In this document: piece by piece, positions 52,870-62,012 of the stretch
How positions within the stretch are numbered: position 1 is the first letter of the stretch
How the letters are laid out: each line of letters begins with the position of its first letter
Assembly: GCF_004137765.1 (NCBI RefSeq)
Contig: NZ_NOIS01000001.1
Coordinates: 186,001 to 250,000, forward strand
Direction: 5' to 3'
DNA: 64,000 nt
Source of the DNA: Rothia uropygialis
GTDB taxonomy: Bacteria > Actinomycetota > Actinomycetes > Actinomycetales > Micrococcaceae
Notes under the pieces: model-generated
Seen by the model: the letters and a program-made list of their open reading frames with translations, nothing else
What the model was told of the DNA's origin: nothing
Database searches by the model: none
Translations under genes and position numbers: made by a program

Positions 52870-53301
52870 CTAACGCTGTGCCAGATACTCCAACGCCATG
52901 ATGTATCCGAAGGCGCCGGCCCCAGCGATCACGGTCTCGGCCTGTAACGAGACGAAGGAGCGGTGGCGGAATTCCTCTCGTCGGTGAACGTTCGAAAGGT
53001 GCACCTCGACGACCGGGAGCTCCGCGGCTTCCAAGGCATCATGAATCGCGACGGAGTAATGCGTGAATGCGGCCGGGTTGATGATAATGCTGGCCGCCTC
53101 GGAACGCGCCCGCTGGATCTCGTCGACCAGAGTGCCCTCGTGGTTTGACTGCATGAATTCGATCCCGAGGCCCAGCTCCTGCGCTCGCTGTCGAACGGTG
53201 GACTCGATATCCGAAAGCGTCGTGGATCCATAGATCTCCGGTTTGCGTACGCCAAGGAGATTCAGGTTGGGGCCATTGAGCACGAAGATCGGTTTGTTCA
53301 T
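52870..53301 (-). CDS. aroQ: type II 3-dehydroquinate dehydratase
   Basis: 143 residues, standard size. [19 protein letters not shown] contains the catalytic Tyr and the mobile Arg loop, [12 protein letters not shown] the Glu/Asn block, [17 protein letters not shown] the catalytic His, and [17 protein letters not shown] the substrate-binding Arg residues. It catalyses step three of the shikimate pathway. No other aro gene is nearby. Confidence 0.96.
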   Translation of the reverse strand: MNKPIFVLNGPNLNLLGVRKPEIYGSTTLSDIESTVRQRAQELGLGIEFMQSNHEGTLVDEIQRARSEAASIIINPAAFTHYSVAIHDALEAAELPVVEVHLSNVHRREEFRHRSFVSLQAETVIAGAGAFGYIMALEYLAQR

Positions 53302-53329
53302 GCCGTCATTCTTTCACGTTGTCACACAG

Positions 53330-53371
53330 CCAGGCGGCCGTGCCTCGTTATAACGAGGTACGGCCGCCTGG
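53330..53371 (-). terminator. acs terminator hairpin
   Basis: CCAGGCGGCCGT, a G/T mismatch, CCTCGTTATAACGAGG core, then the complementary arm: a nearly continuous 20-bp stem located 19 bp after the acs stop and before aroQ. No U run follows. Confidence 0.8.
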
Positions 53372-53389
53372 CACCGGAGCTGTTCTCCT

Positions 53390-55327
53390 CTATTTGCTGA
53401 GCGTCTGGGTGATCTGGTCCATGACCGTCTGATCGGCGAGCGTCGAGACGTCTCCGACCGGGCGGTCTTCTGCCACGTCCTTCAGAAGGCGGCGCATGAT
53501 CTTGCCCGAACGGGTCTTCGGCAGCTCGGGAACAATCAGAACCTTTTTCGGCTTGGCGATAGGGGAAATCTCTTCGCCGACGTGAGCGCGGATCTCCGCT
53601 GCAAGCTCTTCGGTATCGCGGCCCTCCGCGGCGGCTTCGTCCGAGAGAATAACAAAGGCGATCACGGCTTGTCCGGTCGTCTCGTCGGTGGCTCCGACCA
53701 CTGCTGCCTCGGCAACAGAATGATGAGAAACAAGTGCCGACTCGATCTCCGGTGTCGAAAGTCGATGACCGGAAACGTTCATGACATCGTCCACACGGCC
53801 AAGAACCCAGATGTCGCCGTCTTCGTCACGTTTGGCGCCGTCACCGGCGAAGTAGGTTTTTTCGTCGAAGCGTGACCAGTACGTGTCGACGAACCGCTGG
53901 TCGTCGCCCCAAATGGTCCGCAACATCGACGGCCAGGGTTCGGTCAGGACGAGCAGACCCGACCTGCCGTTCTCGAGCTTCTGCCCGGATTCGTCCACAA
54001 CTTCGGCGCTTACGCCTGGCAACGGCCGCTGAGCCGAACCGGGCTTGGCTTCCGTGATGCCGGGAAGCTGAGAGATCATGATGCCTCCCGTCTCGGTCTG
54101 CCACCAGGTGTCGACGATGGGGCAACGTTCCTTGCCGATCACGCGATGGAACCACAGCCAGGCCTCGGGGTTGATAGCCTCGCCGACGGTTCCGAGGAGT
54201 CGCAATGAATCGAGCTTGTACTGTTCCGGAATTTCCTCGCCCCACTTCATCATGGTCCGGATCGCCGTGGGGGAGGTGTACATGATCGTGACCCCATACT
54301 TGTCGACAATTTCCCAGAAACGTCCACGGTGCGGAGAATTCGGGGTTCCTTCGTAAATGACCTGGGTCGAGCCGTTGAGCAGAGGCCCATAGGTGATGTA
54401 GGTGTGCCCGGTGACCCACCCGACGTCGGCGGTGCACCAGTAGACATCAGTCTCGGGCTTGATGTCGAATACGTTGTAATGCGTGTACGCGGCATGGGCC
54501 AAATATCCGCCTGTGGTGTGCAGAATTCCCTTGGGCTTGCCGGTCGTGCCGGAGGTGTAGAGGATGAAGAGCGGATCCTCGGCGTTATTCGGCACCGGCT
54601 GGTGTTCTGCGGAGGCCTTCTCCACCGTCTCGTGCCACCAGACGTCACGTCCTTCGGACCAATCGACGTCCTCGCTGTTGCGCTTGACCACGAGGACATG
54701 CTCTACGCTGCCTCCGCCCTTCGCCAGGGCCTTGTCCACGGTGGATTTAAGCTGTGTCGGCTGGCCCCGGCGGAAGGACCCGTCCGCGGTGACCACGAGT
54801 TTCGCTTCACCGTCCTCAACACGCGAGCGAATGGCGTCGGCCGAGAACCCTCCGAAGATCACCGAATGTACCGCGCCGATGCGTGCGCACGCGAGCATTG
54901 TGATGACGGCCTCCGGAATCATCGGGAGGTAAACGGCGACGCGGTCCCCTTTCTCTATCCCGAGTTCCTGGAACGCGTTGGCCGCCCGCGAGACCTCGTC
55001 CTTGAGATCTTGGTAAGTGTAGGTGCGGCTGTCGCCCGGCTCGCCTTCGAAATAAATCGCCACCCGGTCCCCGTTACCGGCCTCGACGTGCCGGTCGACT
55101 GCGTTATATGCGGCGTTGAGCTCGCCATCCCCGAACCACTTGGCGAATGGAGGATTGGACCAGTCCAGGGTCTGCGTGAATTCTTTGTCCCAGTGCAGGA
55201 ATCGCTTCGCCTGCTCGGCCCAGAACTCGGTGCCTTGCGAAGAAGCCTGGTCATAGAGGTCAGCCCCAGCGTTGGCTTGTGCGGCGAAGTCCTGGTTGGG
55301 CGGAAAAGTCTGAGGAGTCTCGCTCAC
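53390..55327 (-). CDS. acs: acetyl-CoA synthetase (AMP-forming)
   Basis: 645 residues from a GTG at 55327 with AAAGGAAG 6 nt upstream; the frame is open further but without resemblance. ANL-family motifs: YTSGTTGKPKGILHTTGG (P-loop), WWQTETGG, YWSRFDEKTYFAGDGAKRDEDG in part, GRVDDVMNVSGHRLST and the C-terminal PKTRSGKIMRR with the lysine whose acetylation switches Acs off and which CobB-type sirtuins restore. It makes acetyl-CoA from acetate. A GlxR-type operator lies 72 bp upstream of the start, and a sirtuin gene is at 6.0 kb. Confidence 0.97.
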   Translation of the reverse strand: MSETPQTFPPNQDFAAQANAGADLYDQASSQGTEFWAEQAKRFLHWDKEFTQTLDWSNPPFAKWFGDGELNAAYNAVDRHVEAGNGDRVAIYFEGEPGDSRTYTYQDLKDEVSRAANAFQELGIEKGDRVAVYLPMIPEAVITMLACARIGAVHSVIFGGFSADAIRSRVEDGEAKLVVTADGSFRRGQPTQLKSTVDKALAKGGGSVEHVLVVKRNSEDVDWSEGRDVWWHETVEKASAEHQPVPNNAEDPLFILYTSGTTGKPKGILHTTGGYLAHAAYTHYNVFDIKPETDVYWCTADVGWVTGHTYITYGPLLNGSTQVIYEGTPNSPHRGRFWEIVDKYGVTIMYTSPTAIRTMMKWGEEIPEQYKLDSLRLLGTVGEAINPEAWLWFHRVIGKERCPIVDTWWQTETGGIMISQLPGITEAKPGSAQRPLPGVSAEVVDESGQKLENGRSGLLVLTEPWPSMLRTIWGDDQRFVDTYWSRFDEKTYFAGDGAKRDEDGDIWVLGRVDDVMNVSGHRLSTPEIESALVSHHSVAEAAVVGATDETTGQAVIAFVILSDEAAAEGRDTEELAAEIRAHVGEEISPIAKPKKVLIVPELPKTRSGKIMRRLLKDVAEDRPVGDVSTLADQTVMDQITQTLSK

Positions 55328-55398
55328 TTTTCTTCCTTTCTGGTCGAAGCGGTCAGGAAAACCGCGAAAGTTCCTTGCAACCACTGTAATAGAGATCT

Positions 55399-55414
55399 CG
55401 TGACTGGGATCACT
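55399..55414. promoter_or_regulatory. candidate GlxR/Crp operator upstream of acs
   Basis: CGTGA-CTGGGA-TCACT: both GTGA/TCAC core half-sites of TGTGA-N6-TCACA with exact spacing; only the two outermost bases differ. It lies between acs and the divergent nth gene. Confidence 0.6.
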
Positions 55415-55504
55415 GGAGCGACCGCGTTTCGCAGGCAGGAAAATCCCCTGGTCAGCCAGGCCTCCAGATCGTTGCCCCGCTTCGCAGCGCCTCACTGCTC
55501 TGGG

Positions 55505-55510
55505 TAGGCT
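55505..55510 (+). promoter_or_regulatory. -10 box of leaderless nth promoter
   Basis: TAGGCT ends 8 nt before the ATG at 55519; no ribosome site is present. Confidence 0.45.
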
Positions 55511-55518
55511 TGACCAAT

Positions 55519-56397
55519 ATGACCACTGCACACGACCATGCCCGTCCCAGCCTTGAAATTCGACACGTACCTGAGGACAAGGCGAGGGCAGGCGCGGCTC
55601 GACGACGTAGACTCGGCAAACAGGAGACGCAGCTGGGATTGGTGCGCAGGGCACGAAAAATTAATCGGATTCTGGGGCAGACCTACCCCTACGCGGTCGC
55701 CGAATTGGATTTCGAGAACCCCTTCGAACTCGTGGTCGCGACGGTCCTGTCTGCACAAACCACGGACATCAAGGTCAACATGGTGACGCAGAAGCTGTTC
55801 GCAGCGTATCCGGATGCACAAGCGCTCGCGGCGGCCGACCATGAGGCTATCGAGGAAATCGTGCATTCATTGGGTTTCTACCGGGCCAAGGCGCGTTCGA
55901 TCATCAAACTTGCGGGGCAGATCGTCGACGATTACGACGGAGAGGTCCCCGGAACCCTTGAGGAGCTCACCAAACTCGCCGGCGTAGGGCGGAAGACTGC
56001 ATTCGTGGTCATGGGCAATGCTTTTGATCTTCCCGGTCTGACAGTCGACACGCACTTCGGGCGTCTGGCCCGACGACTTGGATTTACCGACCAGAAGGAC
56101 CCGGCCAAGGTCGAGCACGATATTTCCGAATTGTTCGAACCGCGGGACTGGACAATGCTGTCCCACCGGTTGATCTATCACGGTCGACGGATCTGTCACT
56201 CCCGTGTGCCTGCCTGTGGAGTGTGTCCGATCGCGGACCTGTGCCCGTCCTACGGCTCGGGCGAAACCGATGAAGACGCCGCCGTGGAATTGCTCCAGTA
56301 CGAATTTGCGCCCGGGCGCGAAGAACTTCATCGCCGGTTCCTGGAAGGCGCGACGCGGCGCCAACTGCGTGAGGAAGGATACAGCCTTGGCGTATGA
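55519..56397 (+). CDS. nth: endonuclease III
   Basis: 292 residues from the ATG at 55519 (TTG 55510 also in frame), with a 45-residue basic N-terminal extension compared with E. coli Nth. The HhH-GPD fold is clear: LVVATVLSAQTTD, LGFYRAKARSI, LTKLAGVGRKTA (with the catalytic Lys), VDTHFGRLARRLG with the catalytic Asp, and the 4Fe-4S loop C-x6-C-x2-C-x5-C in CHSRVPACGVCPIADLC. It is a DNA glycosylase/AP lyase for oxidised pyrimidines. Its end overlaps the CoA-Nudix gene by 11 bp. Confidence 0.96.
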   Translation: MTTAHDHARPSLEIRHVPEDKARAGAARRRRLGKQETQLGLVRRARKINRILGQTYPYAVAELDFENPFELVVATVLSAQTTDIKVNMVTQKLFAAYPDAQALAAADHEAIEEIVHSLGFYRAKARSIIKLAGQIVDDYDGEVPGTLEELTKLAGVGRKTAFVVMGNAFDLPGLTVDTHFGRLARRLGFTDQKDPAKVEHDISELFEPRDWTMLSHRLIYHGRRICHSRVPACGVCPIADLCPSYGSGETDEDAAVELLQYEFAPGREELHRRFLEGATRRQLREEGYSLGV

Positions 56398-57127
56398 CCC
56401 TTTACGTTCGACTCAGGCATTCGCTCTCGACGCCCTCCGGCGTCTGGGTGCGCGAGGTCAGGGCATCATTATGGAGGACAGAGAACCGTGGCGAATCGGG
56501 GGCATGGATCCAGAAACCGCCAAGGACGCTGCCGTTCTCATCCTTTTCGGCGTGCTTGACGACGCACCGGCGACCTCCACCACGGGCGCCTCCGCCGGTG
56601 TTGGCGCCGACCTCGACGTCCTCATTGTGGTCCGGGCAGGTTCCCTGCGCCAACATGCGGGACAGCCTGCCTTCCCCGGGGGAAAAGTCGACCCGGAAGA
56701 CCATCGAGCAGAGGACTCGTTCGTTGAAGCGGCGTTGCGGGAAGCCGTCGAGGAGACAGGGCTGGACCGTGACGGGGTCGAGGTTTTGGGGAAACTGGCT
56801 CCGGTACCGTTGCCCGTCAGTAATTTCATGGTTACGCCGGTGCTGGGCTGGTGGAAGGAACCGTCTCGTGTTGCGGTAGTGGACAATGCGGAGTCTTCAC
56901 AGGTTTTCCGTGTGCCAGTGCGCGACTTGATCGATCCGCAGAATCGGCATTACGCCACCGTGACCCGGGGTCCGAAAACATACAGGTCACCGGCCTTTGA
57001 CATAGTCCAGGCCTCGCGGCCCGTCACGATCTGGGGGTTCACCGGAGTGGTTCTGGATCGCGTTCTTCACGAACTCGGCTGGGACCAGGATTGGGACCGA
57101 ACCCGAATGGTGCCGGCGCCCATGTGA
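56387..57127 (+). CDS. Nudix hydrolase, CoA pyrophosphatase type
   Basis: 246 residues from a TTG at 56387, preceded by GAGGAAGGA about 7 nt upstream and overlapping the nth end. The CoA-pyrophosphatase signature is present: RAGSLRQHAGQPAFPGGKVDPED, read in two parts, followed by AALREAVEETGL. It cleaves CoA and related dinucleotides to 4'-phosphopantetheine and ADP. The Nudix box has a 4-residue insertion (HRAED) relative to the consensus spacing. It is convergent with the polymerase gene. Confidence 0.9.
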   Translation: MAYDPLRSTQAFALDALRRLGARGQGIIMEDREPWRIGGMDPETAKDAAVLILFGVLDDAPATSTTGASAGVGADLDVLIVVRAGSLRQHAGQPAFPGGKVDPEDHRAEDSFVEAALREAVEETGLDRDGVEVLGKLAPVPLPVSNFMVTPVLGWWKEPSRVAVVDNAESSQVFRVPVRDLIDPQNRHYATVTRGPKTYRSPAFDIVQASRPVTIWGFTGVVLDRVLHELGWDQDWDRTRMVPAPM

Positions 57128-57189
57128 CAGCTGCGGTGTCGATGGCGGACCCAAGAGCCTGCAATGCCGGAAGAGTCGACCGGCCTGGG

Positions 57190-58965
57190 TCATTTCGCGT
57201 CCGCATAGGAACCGACGGTCGCGACCGTGAGAGGGAAATCGACCGGAGCATTGCCGAACAACAACCTGCCGGCCGCGCCCGCGGCCTCGGTGACGATTTG
57301 TGCCACGCTGTCGGCCTCGGAGGCCGGGCCGTGGAGGACTACTTCGTCGTGAACGAAAAAGACCAGCGAGGTTCGCAGCGGCGAGCCTCCTTCTCCTCCG
57401 GACCGCAACCGTCGTCGGATTTCACCCATCCAGCACATGGCCCACTCGGCCGCAGTCCCCTGAACGACGAAGTTACGTGTGAATCGGCCCTGCGACCGCG
57501 ACATGGCTCGGGAACGCGATTCCGAAGATGCGGTACTGACGTCTCGGACGGCGTCGAACCACCGTTGGTCCGGCAGCGGAGAAGTACGACCGAGCCACGT
57601 GGTTACTTGACCGCCCCGTTCGCCCACAGCGGCGGCTGCCTCGACAAGGTCGATTGCTTCGGGGAACAAGCGCTTGAGATGGGGGACGAGCGCGCCGGCT
57701 TCCCCGGAGGTGGCTCCGTACATCGCGCCCAGAAGGGCTACCTTGGCCGCTGGCCTGTCCTTGAGGGCCGAACCTGTCCTACGACCGATTTCTGTGATTC
57801 CTACATACAGGTCCTTACCTTGTCCTGCGACGGCCAGAGCGCCATCACCCGACATGGCCGCAAGGATACGAGGTTCGACCTGGGACGCATCCGCAACGGT
57901 TAGAACGTGATCGGGATCAGCCCGGACGGCATCTCTGACTGTCTGCGGAATTTGCATGGCCCCGCCGCCGTGTGCGGCCCAGCGACCAGTGACGACGCCT
58001 CCTACCACGTAGGCTGCATGGAATCTGCCGTCCTGAACCCATTCATCCAGCCAATGCCAACCGTTTGCGGTCCAGAGCCGGTACAGCTGTTTGTATTTGA
58101 GTAGCGGGGCAATGAGTTCTTTGCGGGATTCCGCACGTGTTCCACCGTGCTCCGCCCAAGCCACGAGATCCCATTTCCGGGTTGAGGCCACCTCGACCCC
58201 CGCCGAATTGAGCGCGCGCAGGAGCTCTTGGGGCGAATCAGGATTGAGATGGCTCGACCCGAGCATTATTCCTATGCTTTCTGCGAGCTCCTGCATCCGG
58301 GCCGGACGCTTGCCCTCCGGTGGCATCGGTCCCAGACGGTCGTCCAGGATTTGCCGGTGTATCTCGGCGTTCCACGGTAAGCCTTCCTGATACATCTCCG
58401 CGGCAATCAGAGAACCTTGTGATTCTGCTGCGAGCAGGAGCCGAAGGCGCCGTCGCTCCGGCGCTTCCTCGACTGCTCGATATTGTGCCTGGAACTCCGC
58501 GAGGAGATCGTCAACGGTGGCTTCTTGCGGGGTGTGGGAAGGAGAAGGCGCGTCAAAGAGCGAGATCTGATGCGGGTCGACGCGAGGGACCGGCAAGCGG
58601 TCGGTAGGTAGGGGACCGGAGTCCTTGCTGATATCGACGACCGGAGCGTAGTCAATGCCGTTACTGGGCAGAGTCGCGGCATTGCTCAAGATCTCTTGGC
58701 CCAACGCCAGATCCCAGCACCTCGACACCGAGACACCGGCCCGGAGCAAAGCCGGATACACGGCAGCAGTGGAAGACCAGACCCATCGCATTCGTTCCGG
58801 GCGGTGAGAGTTTTGAAGAACCGCTCGGACGAATTGTGGCAATTGTTCCCGTCCGAAGCGTCGAGTAGAACCGCTTTTTCCGTCTTCGACCGTGATGGCG
58901 CGCCAGGTGGCTGCGTCCGTATCCGGAGCAGTACTGGGGTCTTCGGGGCCAATCACGATGAGCAT
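57190..58965 (-). CDS. family A DNA polymerase with degenerate exonuclease-like domain
   Basis: 591 residues from the ATG at 58965 (GATAAT 7 nt upstream). C-terminal polymerase motifs: A, VADASQVEPRILAAMSGD; B (O-helix), RPAAKVALLGAMYGATSG; C, FVHDEVV. The N-terminal 200 residues correspond to the 3'-5' exonuclease region but the DxE and other acidic residues are not evident, and the 5'-nuclease domain is absent. This is the second, shorter PolA-like protein found in many actinobacteria, separate from housekeeping PolA. Role probably in repair; unproven. Confidence 0.9.
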   Translation of the reverse strand: MLIVIGPEDPSTAPDTDAATWRAITVEDGKSGSTRRFGREQLPQFVRAVLQNSHRPERMRWVWSSTAAVYPALLRAGVSVSRCWDLALGQEILSNAATLPSNGIDYAPVVDISKDSGPLPTDRLPVPRVDPHQISLFDAPSPSHTPQEATVDDLLAEFQAQYRAVEEAPERRRLRLLLAAESQGSLIAAEMYQEGLPWNAEIHRQILDDRLGPMPPEGKRPARMQELAESIGIMLGSSHLNPDSPQELLRALNSAGVEVASTRKWDLVAWAEHGGTRAESRKELIAPLLKYKQLYRLWTANGWHWLDEWVQDGRFHAAYVVGGVVTGRWAAHGGGAMQIPQTVRDAVRADPDHVLTVADASQVEPRILAAMSGDGALAVAGQGKDLYVGITEIGRRTGSALKDRPAAKVALLGAMYGATSGEAGALVPHLKRLFPEAIDLVEAAAAVGERGGQVTTWLGRTSPLPDQRWFDAVRDVSTASSESRSRAMSRSQGRFTRNFVVQGTAAEWAMCWMGEIRRRLRSGGEGGSPLRTSLVFFVHDEVVLHGPASEADSVAQIVTEAAGAAGRLLFGNAPVDFPLTVATVGSYADAK

Positions 58966-58972
58966 GTCAACT

Positions 58973-58978
58973 ATTATC
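58973..58978 (-). promoter_or_regulatory. -10 box of leaderless polymerase promoter
   Basis: GATAAT (reverse strand) ends 7 nt before the ATG at 58965. It is the closest of the set to TATAAT. Confidence 0.55.
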
Positions 58979-59050
58979 CCGCTCTCCACGAGGCGTAGGT
59001 TTAAGCCTGTGGATGCCGCGAGAAATAGTTCCAATGGTTCGATACACCCC

Positions 59051-59362
59051 ATGGTTTATGGTCGGACCGTAGACCGTATGACGCGTTGCGTGCACTATCA
59101 CCAGCCAGAAGACATCATCGCGATTCGTTTCAAGTGCTGCGATCGGTATTACCCATGCCATCTCTGCCACGCGGAGGCCGAATCCCACGAAGCCAGTCAG
59201 TGGAGTGTCGACGAGCGTCAGACGGCAGCGATTCTGTGCGGGGCTTGCAACGCCGAATTGACGATTCACAATTACATGTTTGCGAGTCGCTGTACTCGGT
59301 GTGATTCGAATTTCAACGAACGCTGTGCCTTGCACTATCACTTGTATTTCGAGGTCGAGTAG
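59051..59362 (+). CDS. CHY-type zinc finger protein
   Basis: 103 residues from an ATG at 59051. Cys/His pattern of the bacterial CHY zinc-finger family: CVHYH, FKCCDRYYPCHLCHAE, LCGACNAELTIHNY, and the final CTRCDSNFNERCALHYHLYFE. It should bind about three zinc ions. Bacterial members are single-domain proteins of unknown function, perhaps redox or zinc handling; in eukaryotes the module occurs in the E3 ligase RCHY1. The gene stands alone between the polymerase and the tad operon. Confidence 0.9.
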   Translation: MVYGRTVDRMTRCVHYHQPEDIIAIRFKCCDRYYPCHLCHAEAESHEASQWSVDERQTAAILCGACNAELTIHNYMFASRCTRCDSNFNERCALHYHLYFEVE

Positions 59363-59508
59363 CTGGACATCCAGGGGAGCGTTGCTGCGCGGCTCAACCC
59401 GTCCACAGCACAGTAATTGGCGGAGGCTCTGCGGCCAGAACCCACAACGAGGGTTTTTACCAGCTATTTGGTGGAGGCGGCGCATCTGAACTGCGCCAGG
59501 ATGTCGTC

Positions 59509-60891
59509 ATGGACAGCAAAAACCACCGATCTGATTGCCCTACTTCCATCCAGGACTCGGAAGCCTTTGTTCACGAACTGGTCAATCGGGCTCCAGACAA
59601 AGGCCCTTCGAATGGCGTAACTCGCACACTTGTCGCTTGGGGGGATCGTCGGATCTTCATGCGTATTACCGAGGACGTGGCCCGAGCGGCAGACATAAGT
59701 CTCCGCCGAGTGGGCCCGAGCGAGAACCCGCTGGTCGGACCGCTGGATGCGATGGTCATGGAAGCGGAACAAGCGTTGAGATTCTCTGGACGCTCCGAAA
59801 GAGACCTCTCCTCGTCTCCAGGGCCGCAAGGTCCCGTGGTTGTGGCCGGCTTTGATAGGGGAGAAGATCCGTGGGACGCCGCCCGAAAAATCGCTCGTTT
59901 TTGGCGTCAGCCAGATGTTGTGATGCTTCCGCAAGGGAGAGCTTGGCTCGCTGATCGGCTCGCGAGCGCCCAACGCACTGATCGTCAGTACCCGACGATC
60001 GGCCTCCTCGGGACGTGCGGCGGCATCGGAACCTCGACCACCTCGCTGTGGATCGGCTCGCGTTTGTTGGAAGACGGCGATTCGCCGATCATTGTCGACG
60101 CAGTGCCCGGGAGCACGGCGCTTGAGGCTTGTGTAACGCCGGATCCTCTCCGCGGATTGAGATGGCAGGACCTCCGGAGGCTTCCGAAACGTCCCGACCC
60201 TGCTGGAATTGTGGCAACCGTTCCCAGCCCGCATGGGTTACCGATTCTTTCGGGTGATCCTGACGGGCCGGACGAGGGCGGCGTTTCCGACGCGGAGCTG
60301 TGGGAGACGGTCGAGGACTTGGCTCAAGAGGCCGTCCCGGTAGTTGACCTCGGTGCCGTTCCGTTGTCCTGGTCTTACCTGGAGACGACCGCTGTTCTTC
60401 GATGCTCGGCTCTCTTGCTCCTGGTTCCCTTCACGCTTCGTGGATTGTGCCAGGCCAAAGCCGCTTGCCAGCGTTGGTCTGGTCTTGTGCCGATTGTTCC
60501 TGTCGGAACCGGCCCACGATGGTGCGACGTTTCTGACTCGGACGTGGCTCAGGCCATCGGAATGCCACTGGCCACCGCGATACCTCACGTGATCGCGGTG
60601 CACGATGCCTCTGAATCAGGCCACCTCCTCGAAATCGCTTACAAGCGCCCCTTGCGCCGGACTCTTGGAGAGATCGTGGATGCCCTCAAGGACTCGATCA
60701 AGGATTTTTCAAACGTGGCAAGGCCTGTCGTTCCCTCGACAGGCGAGCAGTTCGCGTCAATTGCCCTTCCTGCTCGACAACGTTTTGAGGGGTGTTCAGG
60801 GCGACGACCCGGCCGTGATCTTGTCCCGACCCGAGGAAGCCAAGAGTCCTACCTGCCTCGTGAGCGCTCGCCGCAGAGAAATAGGGCGTGA
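59509..60891 (+). CDS. tadZ: TadZ/CpaE-like (Ssd family) localisation ATPase of Tad locus
   Basis: 460 residues from an ATG at 59509 (AGGA 7 nt upstream). The N-terminal 150 residues are a receiver-like region without phospho-acceptor. The MinD/ParA-like part begins at about 165 with IGLLGTCGGIGTSTTS: the P-loop lacks the conserved Lys (GTS where GKT would be), as in the actinobacterial septum-site-determining (Ssd) group, followed by PIIVDAVPGSTALEA and VPVVDLGAVPLSW. It probably places the Tad pilus machine. GTGA overlap with tadA. Confidence 0.85.
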   Translation: MDSKNHRSDCPTSIQDSEAFVHELVNRAPDKGPSNGVTRTLVAWGDRRIFMRITEDVARAADISLRRVGPSENPLVGPLDAMVMEAEQALRFSGRSERDLSSSPGPQGPVVVAGFDRGEDPWDAARKIARFWRQPDVVMLPQGRAWLADRLASAQRTDRQYPTIGLLGTCGGIGTSTTSLWIGSRLLEDGDSPIIVDAVPGSTALEACVTPDPLRGLRWQDLRRLPKRPDPAGIVATVPSPHGLPILSGDPDGPDEGGVSDAELWETVEDLAQEAVPVVDLGAVPLSWSYLETTAVLRCSALLLLVPFTLRGLCQAKAACQRWSGLVPIVPVGTGPRWCDVSDSDVAQAIGMPLATAIPHVIAVHDASESGHLLEIAYKRPLRRTLGEIVDALKDSIKDFSNVARPVVPSTGEQFASIALPARQRFEGCSGRRPGRDLVPTRGSQESYLPRERSPQRNRA

Positions 60892-62012
60892 TTTCGATGG
60901 TTGCGGCAGGGGAAAAGCTTGCCTTGTGGGAAGCGAAACGGGCCGAATTCCAAGGACTGGGGGTCTTGGAGCCTTTGCTCGAAGAACCTGGTCTGACGGA
61001 CATATACGTCAACGCCCCCGATGAGATCTGGACGGATGGTGTTGATGGGCTCGAGAGGAGAGATCTGCGTTTTCCCGACGAGGAGACGGTTCGTGCACTC
61101 GCAATGAGAGTGATTTCGGCCGAGGGCCGGCGGTTGGACGCAAGCCATCCGTGTGCCGATGTGCAGTCCCCGAACGGCTACAGGATTCACGCGGTCCTAC
61201 CTCCTATCGTGCCCAGCCATACGCATCTGTCGATCAGGGTCCAGCCCGCAAACCGCCCAAGTTTCGAGTCGTTGCAACGCAATGGGATGTTTACTGCCGA
61301 AACCGGGGAGCTGCTCAGGGCGCTCGTGGCCCAAAAGCGATCAATTCTGATCAGCGGGTCGACCGGAAGCGGCAAGACCACGTTCTTGAATTCTTTACTG
61401 GAATTGTGTCCGGCGGAGGAGCGGCTGATCCTCTTGGAAGATTCAGCGGAGCTCTCCCCGGCGCATCCTCATGTCATTTCGCTCCGGACCAGGCATTGCA
61501 ATGCAGAAGGTCAAGGCGCGGTGTCGCTCACCGACCTCATCCGCGAGGCGTTGCGGATGGGGCCCGACCGGTTGGTCCTCGGGGAATGCCGTGGTCCTGA
61601 AATCAAAGATTTCTTTCTCGCTATGAATACGGGCCACGAAGGCGGCGGAGTAACTCTTCACGCCAATTCTGCTTCCTCTGTCCCCTCTCGGCTTCTGGCG
61701 CTCGGGGCCTTGGCCGGACTCAGCCCGGATGCGGTTGGACGCCAAGCCGCCAACGCGATCGACGTCGTCGTCCACGTGTCCCGTTCAGCGTCGAAGCGGT
61801 GGATTCGGCACATCGGAGTGCTGACGGGCCACGGCAGTGAATTGGCGATAGCAAGCGCCGTAGAGTTCGACGATCGTGGCGGGGCGAAGCACGATCGGGC
61901 CTGGTCTGAGCTGCTCACGTTGGTGGATCAGAGCGCGGAACCACGCCGGCACACGGCAGGTCATGAGACGGAGAAATCCGACACCGTGAGGCGAGACGAG
62001 TGTGGCAGATGA
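60888..62012 (+). CDS. tadA: Tad pilus secretion ATPase
   Basis: 374 residues from a GTG at 60888 (ATG at 60897 in frame). Type II/IV secretion ATPase motifs: TDIYVNAPDEIW, Walker A GSTGSGKTT near residue 156, LILLEDSAEL (Asp box), LREALRMGPDRLVLGECRGPE (Walker B with the GE-RG block), AMNTGHEGGGVTLHANS (His box). This is the short TadA without the long N-terminal extension. It powers pilus assembly with tadB and tadC. Confidence 0.95.
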   Translation: MISMVAAGEKLALWEAKRAEFQGLGVLEPLLEEPGLTDIYVNAPDEIWTDGVDGLERRDLRFPDEETVRALAMRVISAEGRRLDASHPCADVQSPNGYRIHAVLPPIVPSHTHLSIRVQPANRPSFESLQRNGMFTAETGELLRALVAQKRSILISGSTGSGKTTFLNSLLELCPAEERLILLEDSAELSPAHPHVISLRTRHCNAEGQGAVSLTDLIREALRMGPDRLVLGECRGPEIKDFFLAMNTGHEGGGVTLHANSASSVPSRLLALGALAGLSPDAVGRQAANAIDVVVHVSRSASKRWIRHIGVLTGHGSELAIASAVEFDDRGGAKHDRAWSELLTLVDQSAEPRRHTAGHETEKSDTVRRDECGR

